Below are positions 8,675 through 17,593 of a DNA stretch of 64,000 bases, in pieces (the first letter of the stretch is position 1; every line of letters begins with the position of its first letter). The notes beneath the pieces were generated by a model. That model searched no databases. It had not been told where the DNA came from and saw only the letters and a program-made list of their open reading frames with translations. The stretch comes from Phycisphaerae bacterium. Its GTDB lineage: Bacteria; Planctomycetota; Phycisphaerae; UBA1845. Where the stretch lies: NCBI GenBank assembly GCA_028289375.1, contig JANQQK010000062.1, forward strand, positions 1-64,000, given 5' to 3'. The position numbers were made by a program, and so were the translations under genes.

Positions 8675-8862
8675 AGTCTGGGTTTAATTGCCGCGGCGGG
8701 GTGGGTACAATTGAGCACGCCCCCTAGCGGGTCCGTCGTTATCGGGTTTATAATCATGGGATTGAAGATCTGGCCCGATGTCTGAAAGGTAGGCTTTGCC
8801 TGCTGCCGAATGCGTGCCACCCGAGCGCGGGGTACCACAGCTAGCCTTTGGAGCTAAGAAAC

Positions 8863-9687
8863 ATGAAGCGAATCGCGATCATCGCCATTGCCGCAAGTTT
8901 GACTATCACGTCGTTTGCTGATGCCCAAAATGCTCGTCGGCAGAGCGTCGGTCGCAAGGCGTTGGTGCAGAATCCCAGGCCGGTTCGGAAGGAGAAGCTT
9001 CACCCGGTCCGCGCGTTGCTGCTCAAGCGTGTCGATCGCGTGCAGTGGGAAGAGCAGCCACTGATCGATGTGGTGGATTGGCTTAAGTCGCAAAGCCCCG
9101 AAGACCAACCTGTGAATATTGTGGTGAAGTGGCGTGCATTGGAGATCGAGAGCATCGATCAGGACAGCGTGATCACGCTCGACCTGCAGGAGACGACGGT
9201 TGCACAGGTCCTCGATGAGGTGCTGGACCAGCTGTCCGATCTTGATCCATTGCGCTATCGCGCGATCGACAACAAGTTGAAGATCTCGACGCTGTCGGAC
9301 TTCGATCGTCAGTTGTTCGTGCGCGTGTACAACATTCAGGACATCATGTTCGAGGTTCGCAACTTCTTCGGATCGCCGCAGATTGACCTGAATCAGCAGC
9401 AGCAGGGTGGCGGCGGTGGCGGCGGTCAAGGTGGCCAGCAGCAGATCGAGTCGATCTTCGGACAAGGCGGCGGCGGTGGCAATCAGCAGGACAATCAGCA
9501 GGACGACGGACAGGACGAAGAGCGGGCCGAGCAGGTCATGGAGTGGATTCGTCTGGTCGTCGCACCGGATACGTGGCAGGAGAACGGCGGATTGGGCACC
9601 ATGGACGTTTACAATCAGCAGTTGATCGTGCGTAACAGCCTGTCGGTGCATGAAATCCTCGGCGGCCCGTTCCGCTTCGACGAATAG
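8863..9687 (+). CDS. Secreted protein with an STN-like core and Gly/Gln-rich linker, paralogue 1
   Basis: A 274-residue protein with a signal peptide cut near SFADAQ. Residues about 50-150 hold a fold related to the secretin/TonB short N-terminal domain (pattern: NIVVKW, then VITLDLQETTVAQVLDEVL, then LKIS), followed by VRVYNIQDIM, a glycine/glutamine-rich linker (about 178-222) and a C-terminal segment with DTWQENGG and QLIVRN. This arrangement recurs in planctomycete secreted proteins. The ATG at 8863 is preceded by GGAG; a TTG at 8848 is less likely. It is followed by a terminator and then by a clear paralogue. Role unknown. Confidence 0.8.
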   Translation: MKRIAIIAIAASLTITSFADAQNARRQSVGRKALVQNPRPVRKEKLHPVRALLLKRVDRVQWEEQPLIDVVDWLKSQSPEDQPVNIVVKWRALEIESIDQDSVITLDLQETTVAQVLDEVLDQLSDLDPLRYRAIDNKLKISTLSDFDRQLFVRVYNIQDIMFEVRNFFGSPQIDLNQQQQGGGGGGGQGGQQQIESIFGQGGGGGNQQDNQQDDGQDEERAEQVMEWIRLVVAPDTWQENGGLGTMDVYNQQLIVRNSLSVHEILGGPFRFDE

Positions 9688-9719
9688 TCCATTCGATCGA
9701 CAAAAAGAGCAGACAGTGG

Positions 9720-9748
9720 AAAGCCGGATCGATCCGGCTTTCTTTTTG
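9720..9748 (+). terminator. Rho-independent terminator after paralogue 1
   Basis: A perfect 22-base palindrome (9720-9741; two 11-base arms of AAAGCCGGATC and its complement) followed by CTTTTTG. It cleanly separates the two paralogues. Confidence 0.85.
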
Positions 9749-9952
9749 CGCGGATCGCGGGCTGAACGCTGAGACGTCTGGTGTTGAGACGCACAATTGA
9801 GCAGTCCGGGTGGTTTGCGCTGCCTGCGGATCCGTAGGATCGACAGTGCGGTTGGGTGTTGCCGCACATCGGTCTACGCGCGAATGTGGGGCTGCGCCGC
9901 GCATGGACGACTGCTCCTGCCCACGAGTTCTGCAGCCTTTGGAGGCCTGCCG

Positions 9953-10720
9953 ATGAAATGCTCGATGTCGATGTTGTCTGTATTGCTTGCCATTCAACCT
10001 TTGATGGCGGGGGTTGAGGCTTCCGAAGCGCGTCACGTTCGGGACGATGACCCTGGGTTCGCGCGCCGCGTTTTGGCGATGCCTGTGAAGCATGTTGCGT
10101 TGAACGACGTTCCGTTCGAAGACGTTGTGTCGTGGTTGAAGAGTCACGGAAGCGAGGCTGAGGCGTTGAACGTAGTGGTGAAGTGGCGGCGTCTTGATCT
10201 GGAGGGTGTTGATCGCGATACGCCTGTGGAGATAGACCTGCGACAGACAACGGTGGAGCGCGTGCTCGTGGAAGTGTTGGACCAGCTTTCCGACCTTGAT
10301 CCGATCACGTTCGAGGCGGAGGAAAACATCATCAAGATTTCGACGGCGTCGGATTTCGCAAGCCGGATGGCCACGCGCATTTACAACGTTGATGATCTGC
10401 TCGCGCGGATTCGTCACTTCGGCGGAGCCCCACAGATCGACATCGCGCAGCCGCCAGCCGGTGGTGGGGGCGGTGGCGGTGGTGGGGGTGCGGTCGAGAA
10501 CCTGTTTGCTGGTGGTCGCGGTGGCGGTGGCGATGACAATCAGCCGACCGACCGCGACGACGCAGAGATGGTTGCGGCGATTGTGAACGTGATCCAGCGC
10601 ACCGTTGAGCCGGATTCGTGGGAGGTTGCCGGGGGGCTGGGCAGGATCGACGTATTCAATGGGCACCTCGTGGTCCGCAACAACCGTCGCGTGCACAACG
10701 CGCTGGCAGGCCCGCGCTGA
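9953..10720 (+). CDS. Secreted protein with an STN-like core and Gly-rich linker, paralogue 2
   Basis: A 255-residue protein that matches the upstream gene domain by domain: a signal peptide, NVVVKWRRLDLEGVD, IDLRQTTVERVLVEVLDQLS, IIKISTASDF, RIYNVDDLL, a run of about ten glycines, then PDSWEVAGGLGRIDVFNGHL. The start at 9953 has GGAGG seven bases upstream; the longer frame to 9797 lacks support. A tandem duplication is the simplest origin. Having kept the same arrangement, the two probably do related work in the envelope, but no function can be assigned. Confidence 0.8.
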   Translation: MKCSMSMLSVLLAIQPLMAGVEASEARHVRDDDPGFARRVLAMPVKHVALNDVPFEDVVSWLKSHGSEAEALNVVVKWRRLDLEGVDRDTPVEIDLRQTTVERVLVEVLDQLSDLDPITFEAEENIIKISTASDFASRMATRIYNVDDLLARIRHFGGAPQIDIAQPPAGGGGGGGGGGAVENLFAGGRGGGGDDNQPTDRDDAEMVAAIVNVIQRTVEPDSWEVAGGLGRIDVFNGHLVVRNNRRVHNALAGPR

Positions 10721-10726
10721 GTGCTT

Positions 10727-10753
10727 TTGACGCATCGCGCGACCTGCTACACT
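10727..10753 (+). promoter_or_regulatory. Candidate promoter of proC
   Basis: TTGACG (10727-10732) and TACACT (10748-10753), spacer 15 (16 if read as TTTGAC), ending 28 bases before the proC ATG. Confidence 0.4.
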
Positions 10754-10781
10754 GGTTGGCTCATCGAAGAAGGAGCCGACC

Positions 10782-11600
10782 ATGGCCACACAATACGAAT
10801 TCGGTGTCATCGGGGCGGGCAACGCTGCGGAAGGGATCGTGCACGGTCTTCTGCGTAACAGCGTGCTGCTGGATGACCGCATCATCGCGTCGGACCCGAA
10901 CATTGCGCGGCGGGAGCACTTCCGCAGCCGTTTCAACATCACTGTGACAGATGACAACCGCATGCTGGTGCAGGAGAGCTACATCCTGCTGTTGGCGGTG
11001 AAGCCTCAGGTGCATCGCGATGTGATTGCGGGGTTTCGTGATCTTGTGCGCGACGACCATGTGATCGTGTCGATCATGGCGGGTGTGTCGACGGCGACGA
11101 TCGAGTCGCAGTTTCCGGACATCAAGGCGCGCGTCGTGCGGGTGATGCCGAACCTGCCGATGCATGTTGGTGCTGGTATGGCGGGGGTGCATCCGGGGCA
11201 GTGGGCGAGCGATGCGGACCTGTTGCGGGCACAGCGGATCTTTGACGCAGCGGGCAAGAGCATGCACATCGAGCAGGAGGAGCTGATGGACGCCGTGACG
11301 GGCGTTTCGGGTTCGGGGCCTGCGTATTACTACTTCTTTACCGAGGCGATCATCGAAGCGGGCAAGCGGGCGGGGCTGACCGAGCAGCAGGCGTCGCTTT
11401 TGGCGAAGCAGTCGTGTCTGGGTGCGGGCAAGATGATGATCGAATACGCCGATTCGCCGCAGACGTTGCGAGAGAAGGTGACGTCGCCCGGCGGGACGAC
11501 GGAGGCGGCGGTGGCGAGTTTTCGTGAGACGGAGCTGTTTGAGAGCATCGTGAAGGGGGCGTTGGCGGCGTTTGAGCGGAGTCGCGAGTTGGGGAGCTAG
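10782..11600 (+). CDS. proC: Pyrroline-5-carboxylate reductase
   Basis: A 272-residue protein of family length. It has the N-terminal Rossmann glycine motif GVIGAGNAAEGIV, the loop AVKPQV, and the C-terminal family signature SPGGTTEAAV. It reduces 1-pyrroline-5-carboxylate to proline with NAD(P)H, the last step of proline synthesis, in the cytoplasm. AAGGAG lies just upstream of the ATG. The next gene on the strand makes an enzyme that oxidises the same intermediate to glutamate. Confidence 0.95.
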   Translation: MATQYEFGVIGAGNAAEGIVHGLLRNSVLLDDRIIASDPNIARREHFRSRFNITVTDDNRMLVQESYILLLAVKPQVHRDVIAGFRDLVRDDHVIVSIMAGVSTATIESQFPDIKARVVRVMPNLPMHVGAGMAGVHPGQWASDADLLRAQRIFDAAGKSMHIEQEELMDAVTGVSGSGPAYYYFFTEAIIEAGKRAGLTEQQASLLAKQSCLGAGKMMIEYADSPQTLREKVTSPGGTTEAAVASFRETELFESIVKGALAAFERSRELGS

Positions 11601-11682
11601 GGGGCGCGTTTGGGGATGTGTTGCGGCTGTGGAATCGGGCATCCGGCGGGGGTTGTCCATGCATGGTGTTCCGCATAAAAAC

Positions 11683-11705
11683 TGGCGGGACGAGAACTCT
11701 CGCCA
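11683..11705. repeat. Imperfect inverted repeat between proC and the P5C dehydrogenase gene
   Basis: TGGCGGGA, seven bases, then TCTCGCCA: an 8-base inverted repeat with one weak pair. It may be a REP-like element or a leader hairpin. No T-run follows, so it is not a standard terminator. Confidence 0.4.
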
Positions 11706-11744
11706 CACCGAAACTGACAAACTTGCGACCCTGGAGGTGACACC

Positions 11745-13295
11745 ATGTTGATGCCCTACGCACCCGAACCCTACGTTGATTTTTCGCAGCCTGAACCGCG
11801 TGAGAAGATGCTGGCGGCTTTGAAAGCGGTTGGCGGGCAACTCGGGGCGAAGCACGCCATCCGGATCAATGGGGAGAACGTCGCGTCGGCCAAGTCGTTT
11901 CAGTCGATCTCGCCGGGGAAGACGGACCGGATCGTCGGCGAGGTGGCCAAGGCGGACGCGGACATGGCGGACAAGGCGGTTCGTTTGGCGGCGGAGCGGT
12001 TCAAAACGTGGTCGCGGGTTGATCCGTTTGAGCGGGCGATGGTGCTGACACGGGCGGCGGCGATCATGCGGCGGCGATTGTATGAGTTGTCGGCGCTGCA
12101 GTGCTACGAGGTGAGCAAGGGGTGGCTTGAGGCGTATGCGGATGTGTGCGAGGCGATCGACTTTTGTGATTTTTACGCGCGCGAAGCGATTCGTCTTGGC
12201 GGTCGGCATGCGACGACACCGTTTCCGGGCGAGGACAATTCGTTGCACTACATTCCGCTGGGGGTGATCGCGGTGATTCCGCCGTGGAACTTTCCGCTGG
12301 CGATCTGCATGGGGATGACGACGGCGGCGTTGGTGGCGGGCAATACGGTCGTGCTCAAGCCGTCGAGCGATGCGCCGGTGGTGGCGTCGGTGATGTACGA
12401 CATTTTGATGGAGGCGGGGCTGCCGGAAGGTGTGCTCAATTTCGTGCCGGGCAGCGGCGGCGAGGTTGGCGAGACGATTGTCGATCATCCGTTGACGCGG
12501 ATGGTGTCGTTTACGGGGTCGATGGAAGTCGGGATTCGCATTCACGAGCGGGCGGCGAAGGTGCATCCGGGGCAAATCTGGTTGAAGCGGGCGATCCTCG
12601 AGATGGGCGGCAAGGACGGCATTCTGGTCGATGAGACGGCGGATGTTGCGGCTGCTGCGGAGGGTGCGGTTGCATCGGCGTTCGGGTTCCAGGGTCAGAA
12701 GTGTTCGGCTTGTTCGCGGCTGGTGGTGCATGCGGACGTGTATGACGAGGTGCTGGAACGCGTGGTCGCGGGGGCAAAGAAGATCACGGTGGGGGATACG
12801 TGCAACGAGGACAACCTGTTCATGGGGGGCGTGATCAACGAAGCCGCGTACAAGAGCATCACGAACTACGCCGAGATCGGCAAGGGCGAGGGGCGTGCGA
12901 TGCTGGCGGACGGTGACGTGCCGAGCGGTGGCTACTTTGTTCCGCCGACGATCATCGCCGACATCGAGGCGAATGCACGCATCGCTCAGGAAGAGATCTT
13001 CGGTCCGGTATTGGCTGTGATGAAGTGCAAGGACTTTGATCATGGCATGGAGATCATCAATGGCACGCAGTATGGGTTGACCGGGGCGTTGTTCTCGCGT
13101 GATCGCGATCGTCTCAAGCGTGCGCGCGAGGAATTTCATGTCGGCAATCTGTACCTGAACCGCAAATGCACCGGGGCGCTGGTTGACGTGCAGCCGTTCG
13201 GTGGGTTCAACATGTCGGGCACGGACTCGAAGGCGGGCGGTCGCGACTACGTGCAGATGTTCATGCAGGCCAAGTCGATTACCGAGCGACTGTAG
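11745..13295 (+). CDS. pruA: 1-pyrroline-5-carboxylate (L-glutamate gamma-semialdehyde) dehydrogenase
   Basis: A 516-residue aldehyde dehydrogenase of the P5CDH/RocA type. It shows IPPWNFPLAI (cofactor binding), SFTGSMEVG, the catalytic glutamate in LEMGGKDGILVDE, and the catalytic cysteine in GFQGQKCSACSR, a line characteristic of P5C dehydrogenases. It oxidises glutamate semialdehyde to glutamate with NAD+. A strong GGAGGTGA lies four bases before the ATG. There is no proline dehydrogenase domain, so a separate PutA-type enzyme would be needed for proline breakdown. Confidence 0.93.
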   Translation: MLMPYAPEPYVDFSQPEPREKMLAALKAVGGQLGAKHAIRINGENVASAKSFQSISPGKTDRIVGEVAKADADMADKAVRLAAERFKTWSRVDPFERAMVLTRAAAIMRRRLYELSALQCYEVSKGWLEAYADVCEAIDFCDFYAREAIRLGGRHATTPFPGEDNSLHYIPLGVIAVIPPWNFPLAICMGMTTAALVAGNTVVLKPSSDAPVVASVMYDILMEAGLPEGVLNFVPGSGGEVGETIVDHPLTRMVSFTGSMEVGIRIHERAAKVHPGQIWLKRAILEMGGKDGILVDETADVAAAAEGAVASAFGFQGQKCSACSRLVVHADVYDEVLERVVAGAKKITVGDTCNEDNLFMGGVINEAAYKSITNYAEIGKGEGRAMLADGDVPSGGYFVPPTIIADIEANARIAQEEIFGPVLAVMKCKDFDHGMEIINGTQYGLTGALFSRDRDRLKRAREEFHVGNLYLNRKCTGALVDVQPFGGFNMSGTDSKAGGRDYVQMFMQAKSITERL

Positions 13296-13327
13296 TTCAT
13301 AGCGGATTCATGAAGGTGAGGTTGGCC

Positions 13328-14656
13328 ATGCGCGGTGCGACGATGGTGTGTTTGACGGTGGTGGGATGGGCCGCGCTGCCGGTGCATGGTGAATCGCGAG
13401 CGGACGTTGATCGGTGGATCGGTGCATCACTGGCTGATCTCGTGAGGTTTTACAAGGATCTGCATACCCATCCGGAGCTGTCGCTGGAGGAGAAAGCGTC
13501 GTCGGCGAAAATTGCGAAGCGGTTGCGGGCGGCGGGGTTCGACGTGACCGAGGGGGTTGGCGGTTATGGCGTCGTCGGGCTGCTGAAGAACGGCGATGGG
13601 CCGATGGTGATGATCCGCGGGGATATGGATGCGTTGCCGATCACGGAGGAGACGGGATTGCCGTATGCCAGCAGCGTCACGTCGACGCGGAAGGATGGCA
13701 GCACGGTGGGCGTGATGCATGCCTGCGGGCATGACGTGCATCAGACGTGCCTCGTGGGGACGGCTGAGTTGATGGCGGGGTCGCGTGACGCGTGGCAGGG
13801 GACGTTGATGATCATCGCGCAACCGGCGGAGGAGATCGGCCGGGGGGCGAAGATGATGATCGACGATGGTGTGTTCGAGCGGTTTGGCAGGCCTGATTTC
13901 TGTTTGGCGCTTCATGTGTCGGCCAACCTGCCTGCGGGGATGATCGGGTACACGTCGGGGTGGGCGCTGGCGAACGTCGATTCGGTGGACATCACGGTTT
14001 ACGGACGCGGCGGGCATGGGTCGAGGCCTCATGAAGCGGTCGATCCGGTGAGCACGGCGGCGCAGGTGGTGGTGGCGTTACAGACGATTGTGTCGCGGCG
14101 ACTTGATCCGATCGATCCGGGGGTGATCACGGTGGGTTCGGTTCATGCTGGATCGAAGCACAACATCATTCCGAATGAAGCGCATCTACAGATCACGGTG
14201 CGGTCGTATACAGATGAGGCGCGGAAGACGCTGCTCGACGGCATTCGTGAGGTGACGGTTCACACATGCCGGGCGATGGGGTGCGAGCGTGATCCGGACG
14301 TGACGGTGCTTGAGAGTGATTTCACGCCGGCGACGTACAACGACCCGGCGTTGGCTGCCCATGCGGGTCGCGTTTTCACCGAGCTTTTGGGACCGAAGAA
14401 TGTGACGACCGTCAAGGCCCAGATGGGCGGCGAGGATTTCGGTCGCTTTCCCAAGCACCTCAAAGTGCCGGGGTTCATTTATTGGCTTGGTGCGGTCAAG
14501 CAGTCGACGTATGACGCCAGTCTCGCGCCGGGCGGTGCACCGCTTCCGTCGATCCACTCGAGCAAGTTCGCACCCGATCCGGAACCGACCATCACGACGG
14601 GCGTGCGCAGTTTGAGCACGCTGGCGATTTCCCTGTTCAACAATCCGCTTGAGTAA
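13328..14656 (+). CDS. Exported M20 family amidohydrolase (hippurate/N-acyl amino acid hydrolase type)
   Basis: A 442-residue metallopeptidase of the M20D group with a signal peptide ending near VHGES. Metal ligands are visible in HACGHDVHQT, AEEIGRGAKM and the late histidine region; a dimerisation domain lies in the middle. Such enzymes remove acyl groups from amino acids or split small conjugates. The start at 13328 is chosen for the GGTGAGG six bases upstream; an in-frame ATG at 13310 lacks a good site. It follows the P5C dehydrogenase gene by about 30 bases and may share its transcript. Substrate unknown. Confidence 0.88.
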   Translation: MRGATMVCLTVVGWAALPVHGESRADVDRWIGASLADLVRFYKDLHTHPELSLEEKASSAKIAKRLRAAGFDVTEGVGGYGVVGLLKNGDGPMVMIRGDMDALPITEETGLPYASSVTSTRKDGSTVGVMHACGHDVHQTCLVGTAELMAGSRDAWQGTLMIIAQPAEEIGRGAKMMIDDGVFERFGRPDFCLALHVSANLPAGMIGYTSGWALANVDSVDITVYGRGGHGSRPHEAVDPVSTAAQVVVALQTIVSRRLDPIDPGVITVGSVHAGSKHNIIPNEAHLQITVRSYTDEARKTLLDGIREVTVHTCRAMGCERDPDVTVLESDFTPATYNDPALAAHAGRVFTELLGPKNVTTVKAQMGGEDFGRFPKHLKVPGFIYWLGAVKQSTYDASLAPGGAPLPSIHSSKFAPDPEPTITTGVRSLSTLAISLFNNPLE

Positions 14657-14670
14657 GTTGTCTCTTTGCG

Positions 14671-16209
14671 TCAGTCGCCGCGCCAGAAGCGTGGGAAGAA
14701 GAGGACGGCGATGGTCATGACTTCGAGGCGGCCGAGCGCCATCAGGACGATCATGACGCCCTTGCTGGCGCTGGTGAACCAGCCGAAGTTGCATGTGGCG
14801 CCGACTTTGGCGAGACCGGGGCCGATGTTGTTGAGCGTGGCGATGGAGGCGGTGAGGGCGGTGATGCTGTCAATGTCCTTGCCGGATTCGAGCAGCATGA
14901 GCAGCACCATGCCGAGCAGCGTCAAGACGGCGATGCCGACGAAGTAGACCATGGTGGCCAGTTTCATTTCCGTGTCGATGACGGCGGTCCCGATGCGCAC
15001 GGGGCGGACGACGTTGGGCTGGAAGACGCGTTCGAGTTCGGCCCAGAGAATCTTGAAAGCCATCATGAATCGGATGACTTTCATGCCGCCACCGGTCGAG
15101 CCGGCTGACCCGCCGACGAACATCAGGCAGATCATGGCGAACTTGGGCAGGAATGGCCAAAGGTCGAAGTCGGCGGTGCAGAAACCGGTGGTGGTTTGAA
15201 CGGCGACGACCTGAAAGATGCCGTAGCGCATCGCATCGCCGATGCCGGCTTGGATCTCGGTGCCGTCAGTGGCGACGATGGGGCGGTTGACGATGGAGGC
15301 CACGACGAGGATCGAGCCAATCGTGAGGAATCCGATGTAGCAGCGGAATTCGCGGTCCTTGACGACCGATCGCCAGCGACCCTTGATGAGTTGGAAATAG
15401 AGGCCGAAGTTCACGCCGGCGGCGACCATGAAGATGATGATGACGACGTCGATGGCGACGGATTGGTATCCGGCGACGCTGGCGTTGAGCGTGCTGAAAC
15501 CGCCGGTTGCGAGAGTGGCGAAGGTGTGGCAGACGGATTCGAACCACGTGAGGCCGACGAGCTTGAGGACGATAATCTCAATGACGGTCAGACCAAGGTA
15601 GATCAGCCAGAGCACGCGGGCGGTTTCCTGGATGCGCGGGGTGACGCCGTCCGGGGTAGGGCCTGGCGCTTCAACGCGGAAGAGTCGTTTGCCGCCGACC
15701 CCGAGCATGGGCAGAACCGCGACAAACAGCACGACAATGCCGAGTCCGCCAAGCCAATGGGTGAGCGATCGCCACAGGTGGAGGCTTCTTGGTAGCGATT
15801 CGATGCTGGTCAGGACGGTGGCGCCGGTGGTCGTGAGACCGCTCATGGCTTCGAAGTAACAGTCGACGTAGTTGGCAAACGGGGTTGTGTCGGGGGGCAT
15901 TTCGGCAAACGTTGGCCAGAGTCGGTAGGGCAATGCACCGACGGCTGCGGCGACGAACCAACTGGTGGCGACGAGTAGGATGGCGTCGCGACGTCCGACG
16001 GCGTGCCGGGCACGTCTGCCGACGAACCAGAGCAGCATGCCGACAATGCCGCCGCAGGCGACGGTCATCATCAGCGCTTGGAGCGCCGCCTTCTCCGTCT
16101 CATCACCGAGCAGCCACTGCAGGCAGGACCACGCGGCCACAACAAGGATGGCGCCGCTGGTCACGACGAGCAACAGGCCGAGATTGCGAATGACGACGAG
16201 TGGTCTCAC
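14671..16209 (-). CDS. trkH: Trk/Ktr potassium uptake channel subunit TrkH
   Basis: A 512-residue membrane protein with the M1-P-M2 repeats of the SKT family. Selectivity-loop segments are visible: SGLTTTGATVL, ATGGFSTLNAS, TTGFCTADFD and GGSAGSTGGGMK. It forms the K+-conducting part of the inner-membrane Trk system, gated by TrkA. The start is a GTG at 16209, four bases after the trkA stop, so the pair is an operon with trkA first. Its gene converges on the M20 gene. Confidence 0.95.
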   Translation of the reverse strand: MRPLVVIRNLGLLLVVTSGAILVVAAWSCLQWLLGDETEKAALQALMMTVACGGIVGMLLWFVGRRARHAVGRRDAILLVATSWFVAAAVGALPYRLWPTFAEMPPDTTPFANYVDCYFEAMSGLTTTGATVLTSIESLPRSLHLWRSLTHWLGGLGIVVLFVAVLPMLGVGGKRLFRVEAPGPTPDGVTPRIQETARVLWLIYLGLTVIEIIVLKLVGLTWFESVCHTFATLATGGFSTLNASVAGYQSVAIDVVIIIFMVAAGVNFGLYFQLIKGRWRSVVKDREFRCYIGFLTIGSILVVASIVNRPIVATDGTEIQAGIGDAMRYGIFQVVAVQTTTGFCTADFDLWPFLPKFAMICLMFVGGSAGSTGGGMKVIRFMMAFKILWAELERVFQPNVVRPVRIGTAVIDTEMKLATMVYFVGIAVLTLLGMVLLMLLESGKDIDSITALTASIATLNNIGPGLAKVGATCNFGWFTSASKGVMIVLMALGRLEVMTIAVLFFPRFWRGD

Positions 16210-16213
16210 GGGT

Positions 16214-17554
16214 TCACTTGCCTGCGAAGAGTTTGGTCAGTTCTTTTTCGAGGCCCTTCTTGCCGATGATGATGGCCACGTCGTTTTCGCCGCACTTGTC
16301 ATCCGCACCGGGGACGCAGACATCGTCGCCGCGCAGGATCGCGCCCATGACGGAAGGGCCGGGGAGTTTCAATTCGCGTAACGGTGTGTTGACGGCTTTG
16401 CCTCTCTTGCCGACGCGGACTTCATAGATGTCGGCGGATGCTTCAACCATGGAGGCGATGACGCGGACAGGGCGACGGTCGAGCAGCAACTGGATGTTCC
16501 TGACAGCGACTTGGCGCGGGCTGTAGGCGCGATCGATGCCGACGTGTTGCAGCAAGTGTAGATAGGTCGAACGTTGGGTGACGGCGACGGCGAATTTGAC
16601 GCCCATGCTCTTGGCTTGGGCGGCGCCGAGGATGTTGTGTTCATCGTCGTCGGTCAGGGCCACGAATGCGTCGGCGTCTGAGATGCCCTCGTCGGTGAAG
16701 ACGGCAGGCTCGGTGGGGTCGGCGCGGACGACGGTGATGTGTTCGAGTTTTTCGGCCAGTTCTTCGGCGCGCTCCGGGTTCGTGACGAACAAGCGCACGG
16801 CGAAGTGGCGATGACGCAGCGCGCGGCACAGCCAGACGCCCATGGATGATTCGCCCATGACGACGACGTGTTTGCGGGTGATCTTGGCCGGCTGGAACAT
16901 TCGGCGTGCGGTGTCGAAGATGTCGCGTTCGCCGATGAGCGAGACGACGTCGCCGCGGTCGATGATGGTGTCGGCTTTGGGGATGAACGACTTCTGGTCG
17001 CGCGTGACGACGGCGATGCGCACGCCGTGGGGCATGCTGAGGTTGGCGAGCGGTTGGCCGACGGCTTTGGCGTCTGCGTCGACGGAGAGTTCCTGCATGA
17101 CGATTTGGCCACGTGCGAAGTCTTCGATGGCGATGGCGCCGGGGTTGCGGAGTGATCGGGCGATTTCGACGGCGGTGGCGTGCTCGGGGCAGATGAGATC
17201 GTCGATGCCGAGATGCTGTCCGTAGTCGAGGGCAGACGTGCTGAAGTACGCGCGGTGGTGCACGCGGGCGGTGCAGTGTTTGGCACCGAGTCTTTTGGCG
17301 ACCGAGGCGGCGAGCAAGTTGATTTCATCGATGTCGGTGGCGGCCACAAACATGTCGCACTTCGGCACGCCGGCGTCGACGAGGGCCGACGCGTGGGCAC
17401 AGTTGGCGCGGAGGGTGCGGATGTCGAGTTCGTTTTCCAACGCCCGCAGGGTGTCGGGGTGAAGCTCGATGATGGTGACGTTCGATCCCGATGCGGCGAG
17501 GACCTCGGCCAGATGTCTTCCGACCGATCCCGCGCCGGCGATGACGATGTTCAT
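16214..17554 (-). CDS. trkA: Trk potassium uptake regulatory subunit TrkA
   Basis: A 446-residue cytoplasmic protein with two RCK_N/RCK_C pairs. The first Rossmann motif is GAGSVGRHLAEVL at the N-terminus, and the second half begins with VVMGESSMGVWLCRAL near residue 232. RCK_C parts carry IPKADTIIDRGDVVSLIG. It binds NAD(H) and other nucleotides and gates TrkH, encoded directly downstream. The length is typical for a double-RCK TrkA. In the second Rossmann site the glycine pattern GESSMG is slightly off consensus, so ligand preference there may differ. Confidence 0.95.
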   Translation of the reverse strand: MNIVIAGAGSVGRHLAEVLAASGSNVTIIELHPDTLRALENELDIRTLRANCAHASALVDAGVPKCDMFVAATDIDEINLLAASVAKRLGAKHCTARVHHRAYFSTSALDYGQHLGIDDLICPEHATAVEIARSLRNPGAIAIEDFARGQIVMQELSVDADAKAVGQPLANLSMPHGVRIAVVTRDQKSFIPKADTIIDRGDVVSLIGERDIFDTARRMFQPAKITRKHVVVMGESSMGVWLCRALRHRHFAVRLFVTNPERAEELAEKLEHITVVRADPTEPAVFTDEGISDADAFVALTDDDEHNILGAAQAKSMGVKFAVAVTQRSTYLHLLQHVGIDRAYSPRQVAVRNIQLLLDRRPVRVIASMVEASADIYEVRVGKRGKAVNTPLRELKLPGPSVMGAILRGDDVCVPGADDKCGENDVAIIIGKKGLEKELTKLFAGK

Positions 17555-17593
17555 GATGCCAACTACCGCGCCAGTGGATTTCCGCGCGCCATC

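Noticed and set aside
8675..8862. Possible riboswitch or structured leader before the first STN-like paralogue
   Set aside because: The region has a TATAAT-like element and some short pairings, but I could not match it to a known riboswitch class.
11683..11705. Inverted repeat after proC as a terminator
   Set aside because: No T-run follows on either strand, so it is listed only as a repeat.
10761..13139. A 792-codon open frame on the minus strand across proC and the P5C dehydrogenase gene
   Set aside because: It is the arginine/histidine-rich antisense shadow of two well-supported genes in GC-rich DNA; it has no family-like motif.
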